Assembly: GCA_963678705.1 (NCBI GenBank)
Contig: OY783204.1
Span: forward strand, 26,918,759 to 26,982,758
Length of the DNA stretch: 64,000 bases
Direction of reading: 5' to 3'
DNA from: Panorpa germanica
Lineage: Eukaryota; Arthropoda; Insecta; Mecoptera; Panorpidae
The notes below the pieces were generated by a model. The model was given only the letters and a program-made list of their open reading frames with translations. It made no database searches and had not been told where the DNA came from. Made by a program: the position numbers and the translations under genes. Of this stretch, positions 12,401 through 24,400 are shown piece after piece (within the stretch, counting starts at the first letter, position 1; every line of letters starts with the position of its first letter).

Positions 12401-15400
12401 TTCTTATTGTTAAATACTTTTTAAATGTCACGTAAATTCTACAAAGTCTGTAAACGGAATATTTTATGATATAATACACAGGCAATGGAAAATTACGCGA
12501 AAAAATATCCTAAAAAAGTCAAACTTACCACTAGAAGCGTGGGTGGAGGAGGCGCTTTCCTCTTCTTTTTCAACACTCTAGGTGGTCTATCTGGTTCCTC
12601 AAATGGATTTGTGCTTTCTACACTAATTTGAGAACCACTGTAAGAAATGGCAATAAGGATATGTAAGTCTTTCTTAATCAAAAAAATACTAATCTTACAT
12701 GATAAGAAAAATAATTTCATATAAGCTTAACGTATAATAAATAAAGTATGTATAACTTAAAATTTCAAAATGTTTAGTAAAAAAAATATGTTACTTGGCC
12801 CTTACGTTTCATCGCTCTTTTTCAGGGGCGTCGAATGTATAAATCGTGGCTTAGGTGTTGGAGTTACAGATCCGCCGTATACGTACCGCCCCTGGGTATC
12901 TATTTGTTGCTTCCTAGGTGGTGGTACCGACAGCGCATTTCGGGTCATTGGTTCTATATAAATAAAAAGATGTCTTTTTGCATGAAATGGTACAAGAATA
13001 ATTTAATTCGTCAATACGATCAAAAAATATACCTGGTCTGCGAAGTGTTGGAGGAGAAATTGGTGCTGGCGAGGGATCTTTTTCTTTTGGTCCTGATGAT
13101 GTATTTTTACGACCTCGGAAAGAACGCAGTGTCCTAAAAATCAAAGAAATCGAAATTATTATCAGTCTACAGAATCAAATCAAATCAAAATCAAAAGATG
13201 CCCTTTTTAAGAATAAGGAGAATCATAAATTAACTCTTTTATAGCCATTTTTAGCAAAACTTAAGCCTTTTTAATTGAAATATTATTACTAGATATAAGG
13301 CCTTTTTTGTAACTGCTTACGAGACATCTGTTAACTTCTGATGATGTTTCAAAGCCCTATAATTTACAAATTAGGCTGCTTATGCCAGTTTCAAGGTATG
13401 GGATCCATTTTTCTCTTTATTTAAGGTCTTCCTATAGTTTTGTGTAAACTTACATAGCTTAGTTTAGAAAATACAGGCCTTTGAAAAATCGTCAGAAATT
13501 AACATACCTCAGGTAAGCAGTTACAAAATAGACCTCTTAGTTTAAGAAATTATATGTATTTAAGGTGAAACGATACTTGGCCATTTTTTCTCGCGAAATA
13601 TAGATGGCGATACTATACAGCAAGTTAAATATTATCAAAAAAAACATGTTTTTTTATGTTCAAATCGTTTTATGTAAGTAACAATAAACGCGAATCAAAA
13701 TCTAAAGCTGCAATTAGTTAGATGAATAACGTATCTACATTTTAAGCTTTCTTCCACTGACTTTTAATGAGTTGGAACCGCAAAGATAAACATGATTATG
13801 TTTTACATTTAGTGAAGATTATTCTTTAATAAGGAAACCTTGGCTGTGCGAAATGGAGTTGTGAACATTGTCTTAATTTCTATAAAACTCTATTCTATAT
13901 TGTTAAAGTTGGCTATCAGGATGCAATTCGTTCTTTCCATCATTAAAGGGATCAAAATTAATCCTTCATGCCCTTTCTTTTTCTACCCTTCAATCTTTAA
14001 AGTATCCTTCGGACTATACCACTTATTGGGGGCACTTTTCTGTAGTTCTCCACGCATGTATTCGGATACGAGTCTCTCAGGTAGAGTACTTTACCCTTTG
14101 ACCCCTTTTGTAAAGTGACTAGCAACGGGGACACGAATCCCTTTAATCATTTATTGATATTTGACGTTAATTTAAACGTACTAAGAATTATTTATAAAGT
14201 GTTCGTTTCAGGGAATTGCCCTTTCCAGACTTTAAAAAATCAATACTATTGCACGAGACCAAAGGTAACGTTCTTTGAAATTCAGGTGTTCAACAATAAT
14301 ATAAAAGTCAATGTAATTATTCGATGAACCTACCCCTTTTGTTTTTTAATTTATAAAAAAAACTACTGTATTTTCCTATGTTCTGTAATGTTTGTTGTAT
14401 ACTCAAAACATCTACAAATACTATGTAAAAAGTTTGTTGCAATGTATGTACAATAATAGGAAATACAGAGGTTTTATTTGTATCTAAAGAAACCCCTGCT
14501 AAACACAATTATATGTTTCTGTTGTTTATTTACCTAGCCATGTAGTAGTCATAAATTGACGTATTCATATATTTAGAATCATAATCAGAAAATAACTTTA
14601 TGCAAAATTTAACCTTTTCAGATAAAGTATTGCTAGATTTTGTTTAAGTATAATTTTATCAGTATTTAGTTAATAAACATTTTATTCTATAACGCGTACG
14701 TCTATGTCTGTAATAATATAAATGTTACGCAAACTTGTCACGGTTTTAGGCCACCTAATCAGCAGCACCTGTATCTATTCTTAAGCTCCTTACTGATTAC
14801 TTGTTATCTTTATCAGAGCAAGTCTTATCAATAAGTCTACAAAAGCACTGAAACAAGTTAAATAATAAAATTAAACAAATATTAAATTATAAGAATTTAA
14901 ATTACGTTATATTTTTCCTGTTTATAATTGCATTCAAAGAATTGCAAACTAGAAAATTTAATATAATCTTTATTACTATTTTATAAGGGGTTCTAAAAAT
15001 TCATGGACTTTGTTTTCAAAAAGGAAAATTATTGATTTCCTGATATTTTTTGATGCAATTATATCCATTTATAATTAAGAAGACGAACTGCGGTAAAAAA
15101 TTTGAAATATCTAAAGTATTTTGGATTTTATAAGGGGTTCTAAAAATTCATGGACTTTTTTTCCAAAAAGGAAAATTATTGATTTCTTAATATTTTCTGA
15201 TGCAATTATATCCATTTATAATTAAGAAGACGAACTGCGTTAAAAATCTTTAAATATCTTAAGTATTTTGGATTTTATAAGGGGTTCTAAAAATTCATGG
15301 ACTTTTTTTTCAAAAAGGAAAATTATTGATTTCTTAATATTTTTTGATGCAGTTATATCCATTTATAATTAAGAAGACGAACTGCGTTAAAAAATTTGAA

Positions 15401-18400
15401 ATATCTTAAATATTTTGGATTTTATAAGGGGTTCTAAAAATTCATGGACTTTTTTTTCAAAAAGGAAAATTATTGATTTCTTAATATTTTCTGATGCAAT
15501 TATATCCATTTATAATTAAGAAGACGAACTGCGTTAAAAAATTTGAAATATCTTAAATATTTTCGATTTTATAAGGGGTTCTAAAAATTCATGGACTTTT
15601 TTTTCAAAAAGGAAAATTATTGATTTCTTAATATTTTTTGATGCAGTTATATCCATTTATAATTAAGAAGACGAACTGCGTTAAAAAATTTGAAATATCT
15701 TAAATATTTTGGATTTTATAAGGGGTTCTAAAAATTCATGGACTTTTTTTTCAAAAAGGAAAATTATTGATTTCTTAATATTTTCTGATGCAATTATATC
15801 CATTTATAATTAAGAAGACGAACTGCGTTAAAAAATTTGAAATATCTTAAATATTTTGGATTTTATAAGGGGTTCTAAAAATTCATGGACTTTTTTTTCA
15901 AAAAGGAAAATTATTGATTTCTTAATATTTTTTGATGCAGTTATATCCATTTATAATTAAGAAGACGAACTGCGTTAAAAAATTTGAAATATCTTAAATA
16001 TTTTGGATTTTATAAGGGGTTCTAAAAATTCATGGACTTTTTTTTCAAAAAGGAAAATTATTGATTTCTTAATATTTTTTGATGCAGTTATATCCATTTA
16101 TAATTAAGAAGACGAACTGCGTTAAAAAATTTGAAATATCTTAAATATTTTGGATTTTATAAGGGGTTCTAAAAATTCATGGACTTTTTTTTCAAAAAGG
16201 AAAATTATTGATTTCTTAATATTTTTTGATGCAGTTATATCCATTTATAATTAAGAAGACGAACTGCTTTAAAAAATTTGAAATATCATAAGTATTTTGG
16301 ATTTTATAAGGGGTTCTAAAAATTCATGGACTTTTTTTTCAAAAAGGAAAATTATTGATTTCTTAATATTTTCTGATGCAATTATATCCATTTATAATTA
16401 AGAAGACGAACTGCGTTAAAAAATTTGAAATATCTTAAATATTTTGGATTTTATAAGGGGTTCTAAAAATTCATGGACTTTTTTTTCAAAAAGGAAAATT
16501 ATTGATTTCTTAATATTTTTTGATGCAATTATATCCATTTATAATTAAGAAGACGAACTGCGTTAAAAAATTTGAAATATCTTAAATATTTTGGATTTTA
16601 TAAGGGGTTCTAAAAATTCATGGACTTTTTTTTTCAAAAAGGAAAATTATTGATTTCTTAATATTTTTTGATGCAGTTATATCCATTTATAATTAAGAAG
16701 ACGAACTGCGTTAAAAAATTTGAAATATCTTAAATATTTTGGATTTTATAAGGGGTTCTAAAAATTCATGGACTTTTTTTTCAAAAAGGAAAATTATTGA
16801 TTTCTTAATATTTTCTGATGCAATTATATCCATTTATAATTAAGAAGACGAACTGCGTTAAAAAATTTGAAATATCTTAAGTATTTTGGATTTTATAAGG
16901 GGTTCTAAAAATTCATGGACTTTTTTTTCAAAAAAAAAAATTAACATTTTCTTGAAATTTTTTAATGCAGTTCTGTTCCCTATGCTTTAAAATAAATAAC
17001 TGCATCATTACTTTTTAAATATCTAGGCTAGTTTAGCTTTTATGCGACTTTTCTTAAATTCATGGACATTTTTTTCTAAAAAAAAAAATTGCATTTTCTA
17101 AAAAAATTTTGATGCAGTTTTGTTCCTTATGCTTTAAAATAAATAACTGCATCATTACTTTTTAAATATCTAGGCTAGTTTAGATTTTATGCGACTTTTT
17201 TTAAATTCATGGACATTTTTTTCAAAAAAAATAATTTACATTTTCTCAATTTTTTTTGATGCAGTTCTGTTCCTTATGCTTTATAATAAATAACTGCATC
17301 ATTACTTTTTAAATATCTAGGCTAGTTTAGATTTTATGCGACTTTTTTTAAATTCATGGACATTTTTTTCAAAAAAAAAAATTTACATTTTCTCAATTTT
17401 TTTTGATGCAGTTCTGTTCCTAATGCTTTAAAATAAATAACTGCATCATTACTTTTTAAATATCTAGCCTAGTTTAGATTTTATGCGACTTATTTTAAAT
17501 TCATGGACTTTTCTTTTCAAAAAAAAAATTTACGTTTTCTTGAAATTTTTTGATGCAGTTCTGTTCCTTATGCTTTAAAATAAATAACTGTATCATTAGT
17601 TTTTAAATATTTACGCAATTTTGGCTTTTATTCATCTTTTAAAAAATGTCTATGAATTCTAAAAACCTCTTATAAAATCCACAAAAATTAGGATATTTAA
17701 AAATAATTAACACAGTTCGTCTTCTTAAACTGTAACGGATATAACTGCATCAAAATAATTTAAGAAATCAATAAAAAAAATTTAAAAAAAAAGTCCATGA
17801 ATTTTTAGAACCCCTTATAAAATCCAAAATATTTAAGATATTTTAAATTTTTTAACGCAGTTCGTCTTCTTAATTATAAATGGATATAACTGCATCAAAA
17901 AATATTAAGAAATCAATAATTTTCCTTTTTGAAAAAAAAGTCCATGAATTTTTAGAACCCCTTATAAAATCCAAAATATTTAAGATATTTCAAATTTTTT
18001 AACGCAGTTCGTCTTCTTAATTATAAATGGATATAACTGCATCAAAAAATATTAAGAAATCAATAATTTTCCTTTTTGAAAAAAAAGTCCATGAATTTTT
18101 AGAACCCCTTATAAAATCCAAAATATTTAAGATATTTCAAATTTTTTAAAGCAGTTCGTCTTCTTAATTATAAATGGATATAACTGCATCAAAAAATATT
18201 AAGAAATCAATAATTTTCCTTTTTGAAAAAAAAGTCCATGAATTTTTAGAACCCCTTATAAAATCCAAAATATTTAAGATATTTCAAATTTTTTAACGCA
18301 GTTCGTCTTCTTAATTATAAATGGATATAACTGCATCAAAAAATATTAAGAAATCAATAATTTTCCTTTTTGAAAAAAAAGTCCATGAATTTTTAGAACC

Positions 18401-21400
18401 CCTTATAAAATCCAAAATATTTAAGATATTTCAAATTTTTTAACGCAGTTCGTCTTCTTAATTATAAATGGATATAACTGCATCAAAAAATATTAAGAAA
18501 TCAATAATTTTCCTTTTTGAAAAAAAAGTCCATGAATTTTTAGAACCCCTTATAAAATCCAAAATATTTAAGATATTTCAAATTTTTTAACGCAGTTCGT
18601 CTTCTTAATTATAAATGGATATAACTGCATCAAAAAATATTAAGAAATCAATAATTTTCCTTTTTGAAAAAAAAGTCCATGAATTTTTAGAACCCCTTAT
18701 AAAATCCAAAATATTTAAGATATTTCAAATTTTTTAACGCAGTTCGTCTTCTTAATTATAAATGGATATAATTGCATCAGAAAATATTAAGAAATAAATA
18801 ATTTTCCTTTTTGAAAAAAAAGTCCATGAATTTTTAGAACCCCTTATAAAATCCAAAATATTTAAGATATTTCAAATTTTTTAACGCAGTTCGTCTTCTT
18901 AATTACAAATGGATATAACTGCATCAGAAAATATTAAGAAATCAATAATTTTCCTTTTTGAAAAAAAAGTCCATGAATTTTTAGAACCCCTTATAAAATC
19001 CAAAATATTTAAGATATTTCAAATTTTTTAACGCAGTTCGTCTTCTTAATTATAAATGGATATAATTGCATCAGAAAATATTAAGAAATTAATAATTTTC
19101 CTTTTTGAAAAAAAAGTCCATGAATTTTTAGAACCCCTTATAAAATCCAAAATATTTAAGATATTTCAAATTTTTTAACGCAGTTCGTCTTCTTAATTAT
19201 AAATGAATATAACTGCATCAAAAAATATTAAGAAATCAATAATTTTCCTTTTTGAAAAAAAAGTCCATGAATTTTTAGAACCCCTTATAAAATCCAAAAT
19301 ATTTAAGATATTTCAAATTTTTTAACGCAGTTCGTCTTCTTAATTATAAATGGATATAACTGCATCAAAAAATATTAAGAAATCAATAATTTTCCTTTTT
19401 GAAAAAAAAGTCCATGAATTTTTAGAACCCCTTATAAAATCCAAAATATTTAAGATATTTCAAATTTTTTAACGCAGTTCGTCTTCTTAATTATAAATGG
19501 ATATAATTGCATCAGAAAATATTAGGAAATCAATAATTTTCCTTTTTGAAAAAAAAGTCCATGAATTTTTAGAACCCCTTATAAAATCCAAAATATTTAA
19601 GATATTTCAAATTTTTTAACGCAGTTCGTCTTCTTAATTACAAATGGATATAACTGCATCAGAAAATATTAAGAAATCAATAATTTTCCTTTTTGAAAAA
19701 AAAGTCCATGAATTTTTAGAACCCCTTATAAAATCCAAAATATTTAAGATATTTCAAATTTTTTAACGCAGTTCGTCTTCTTAATTATAAATGGATATAA
19801 TTGCATCAGAAAATATTAAGAAATTAATAATTTTCCTTTTTGAAAAAAAAGTCCATGAATTTTTAGAACCCCTTATAAAATCCAAAATATTTAAGATATT
19901 TCAAATTTTTTAACGCAGTTCGTCTTCTTAATTATAAATGAATATAACTGCATCAAAAAATATTAAGAAATCAATAATTTTCCTTTTTGAAAAAAAAGTC
20001 CATGAATTTTTAGAACCCCTTATAAAATCCAAAATACTTATGATATTTCAAATTTTTTAACGCAGTTCGTCTTCTTAATTATAAATGGATATAATTGCAT
20101 CAGAAAATATTAAGAAATCAATAATTTTCCTTTTTGAAAAAAAAGTCCATGAATTTTTAGAACCCCTTATAAAATCCAAAATTTTTAAGATATCTCAAAT
20201 TTTTTAACGCAGTTCGTCTTCTTAATTATAAATGGATATAACTGCATCAAAAAATATTAAGAAATCAATAATTTTCCTTTTTGAAAAAAAAATCCATGAA
20301 TTTTTAGAACCCCTTATAAAATCCAAAATATTTAAGATATTTCAAATTTTTTAACGCAGTTCGTCTTCTTAATTATAAATGGATATAACTGCATCAAAAA
20401 ATATTAAGAAATCAATAATTTTCCTTTTTGAAAAAAAAGTCCATGAATTTTTAGAACCCCTTATAAAATCCAAAATATTTAAGATATTTCAAATTTTTTA
20501 ACGCAGTTCGTCTTCTTAATTATAAATGGATATAATTGCATCAGAAAATATTAAGAAATCAATAATTTTCCTTTTTGAAAAAAAAGTCCATGAATTTTTA
20601 GAACCCCTTATAAAATCCAAAATATTTAAGATATTTCAAATTTATTAACGTAGTTCGTCTTCTTAATTATAAATGGATATAACTGCATCAAAAAATATTA
20701 AGAAATCAATAATTTCCCGAATCGCGTAAACATATAAGAAAATAAACATACACCTGGGATATTATAAATGAGATTAAAAGTTATTTCGATCAAAAACTAA
20801 AAATACGACCCCTAAGAAATGACTCGCAAGCTCGCAGAAATATGCGTAACCTTGTAATGTAGGAAATATTAATTCATCTTATGCACAATACGTCCGTGCG
20901 AAGTATACTGCACATTGACTTGTTTCTTTGGATCTACGCGTTTCCTTGTTTTGCTTGTAATAATTGCTTTGACCTTTGCTCTCCTTATGCTGTTTCTGGG
21001 TTATGCACTTGCTGTGGCTGGACCCGGGCCTCGGGATTATACGATGCAGATTGATTAATTGGTCCCATGATATTCATACTTAAACGTCTACATGTATATT
21101 TACATGATTTGAATAATAATAATAACATTTAGTCGTTGAATTCAAACTTCCTGTTGCAAATTTAGAACAATTGCTTCAGAAAAGTACGTGCCACTATTGT
21201 GACATATTAAATTACAAATTGTTCACTAAGAATACATTAAAGGGAGACAGCAAGAGTTGAAAAGAGAGAATAGACAAATGTTTTTCTATAGTCTTGAACA
21301 CTTTTAATTATTTTTTGTGACCAGAACGAAATTAGGAATGTTTAAAGACTGGTAAATAAATATATTTAAAATATATTGTAAAACCTTGAACTCAGTCTGT

Positions 21401-24400
21401 GACGTATTCAAGTCCATTTATGTCAAAATGGTGAAACCATTCAACGCCCATGGACACCAATCGAACGGCCAATTACTGTGTAACTAAATACCTGGTTGAC
21501 CGAATGCAAATTCTTTGTAATATAATGGAAATAATTTAAATTTGTATTGGTAATAAATAATTTAACATATTTTTTAAATGAGAAATAGTAACGTAATTCT
21601 GTCATCTAAAATTTTTCCTTTTTATTTCAGTTCAAATTGCGAGAGTTCGACTGCGACTTATACTTAAAAGAGCGGTATAAATCTATAATACGGTAATGAA
21701 TTTTATCTTATTCGTTTCTATATACATTATAGAAAAATAAGTGAGTCAGTGCTTTTTAGTTATATCGGCAGTTTATACCCCACAACTTGTTTTAAGTATG
21801 AGTCGCCACCGAACTCTCGTAATTTAAATTAAATCTAACTATTTTATATAATTTTCTTCCAGTTTATAGATATGTATAGGCACTTGTTTAATTATGAATT
21901 ACTGCAGCGTTGGTCTCATGCCTTAATGCAATAACCTTAACATCTGGTCATATGACTTTTCAGATCATATGTTTTATAATTGTTTAGCAGTTTCATTAAT
22001 TAAATACTTGGACATTTTGATAACATCTGCGCTCAAGCGTGACATCTTCTGTTGTTGAATTAATCGAATGATATTAGTAAGATTTTAATCAGGATTTCGA
22101 AATCGGAAGGAATATCTAGAGATAAATACAGTACCAATAACTGCATTGATGAAAGCAAGATCAGACTCTTTGATTCCCTCTCTGGTGTTCATCGTTTTTC
22201 TTCTATCTCTTTCCTTCCTTACCTCCTCTCTTCAGTTCCTTTATTCTCCTTTACTACTTATTTTAAATTCGCATTCCTCTCTTCAGAGTCCTCTCAGATT
22301 TTCCTCGTCTATCCTTCTCTTAGATATGCTGGTACCACCCTCATTTCTTTCTATATATTTTTCGTTTTTATATTACAGACTATAGGATTTTTAACAATAA
22401 CATAATAGGCGATTTTATTGTGTCATATATGTATGTATGTATGTATTTAAATACTTTTGAAAAGTATTTGTGCACATCTCTGCTCATAATGTTTATCATC
22501 AAAAGCATGCAACGTAATTGCCCTGAGACCTAGAAACACAGTCGCTCAAAACCAATTTCAAATCAGTTGTTTCATTCGTGCCTTGTGCGTTCTGTCACTC
22601 ACAACACGCAGATTCGGGGCTTGCGTTTTGCAATCAGCCGACCCATGTGCGGATGGCATAAGGCTCCAAGAACAACCCTGATGCTACTGCTGAGGCACTG
22701 CTTCAGTCTTATCTTAACATAAACGAAGAGAGTGATGTAATCTGACTCGTGGGTAACCTTGGAAAGCTACTTATATTAGGTATTAACTGAAATTAAACAC
22801 GCTGAATTATGTTAGTATTAATTGGTTTTATTACACCTTCCCTTAACAGTCTTAACACTAACAGTGCCCCCTCCTTCGTCTCCAGTTTCGATAAAAACAC
22901 CTCCGTAACATATCTATTACAGACAACATAAAATATCTTAGTATTTAATTTGGTCTCCTATTATGATCCATAAGTATTTAAAAATATTTACCCGAAAATG
23001 TGATTTCATGCTTATTTTGATAATTCGCAGTTCCTATCTTAAGTAAATACAATGATAAAATAATTGTCTGTTTATTCAGCTAATCTATCGAGTAGATAAA
23101 CCTATCGGCTTTACTTCAGACCCACGTTGGGTACCAGTAATGTTACAGTATGTAAGAACCAGGTATTTGCATATTATGTCATATGTTGTTATACGATATC
23201 ATGCAAAAAGAATTTAACTCCATTAAAAAAATAGTTTTATTTTTAAAAATGTTTGGAAGGTAAATATTATTATTGCAGCTAATTAGATATAAAGAGCTCA
23301 TTTTGTCTCTTTAATTATTAAAGGAATTCAACGTTGTACACATGCCAAATGCATGTGACATCACAACCGCTGCCAACCTTACAGCTCATAAATCTTTGCT
23401 ATATGTATTTATATATCAAAATATCAAATATTATTTACAGCTATTTCAAGGAACAATCAAATTTCAATATCATGTCTGCCGTAACTGGGTTAAATAAAAT
23501 AAAAACTTATTATTCTTTGACTTGATTTGATTATTTGACAACCAACAGCTACAAAACATTACCACAGCACTGACCTACTCAACAAATAACTGTCGTTAAA
23601 ATGCATTTCACGTCATACAAATACGTCCGACCATTTCTGGCGCTAAAACTACAATTCAAATTTTTAATTGCTATATCTCCGTCAATATTTAGATATTTAA
23701 TAAAATAAACACATCAATACACATTTATTAACATCAATTTCAATCAACAATTGAAAAATCGACTACTAAAACACAAGCCCATTCGCAATGCAAAAAAATT
23801 AAATTTATATATACAGAATAACATCCTTTTGTTCTCTATTTATTGATCACCCTGTAATAATTTAAATCACAACACTATTATAAAGATATGTACTATATGC
23901 ATATAGATATTATGTATTTATATACGCAAGGATACCAACTTGTCATCGGATTAAAATAACCGTAGGCGTCATTCACAAGCACAACGGACAACGGAATGAC
24001 AATGTTTGCACATAATTACCACTATACAATTGCATCGCTTTATAGATTACTATACAAATTAACGATCTTCAATGTGTATTATAAATTACACGGTATTTAT
24101 AGTATGAGGTTTCGTTAAAAGTAAAAATGCATTCATAAATACTTGAAGTACTTTTAACCTTGTGGGGATCTTTAAAGTTTAAATGTTATTTAAAGCGCCA
24201 TATAGAATAATAAGAAAATATTGTATGGAGATACGACTCTATGAAAGAGAACTGGACTTCTAAGGGATGTGATTGGTTTAAGGTATCCAAAGGTTAACTA
24301 CCGTAGAAATAAATTTCTATATAACGGAATTCTATATAAGAGTCTATTTCTCGCCATGTGTTTTTACAAAAAACTTTTGTAATCAAAAATGGAATAAAGT

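Noticed and set aside
22146-22385. 79-codon frame rich in Ser/Leu/Phe
   Set aside because: Pyrimidine-rich low-complexity sequence with no motif.
22432-22446. TATG/TGTA microsatellite
   Set aside because: Simple repeat, ordinary for such a genome.
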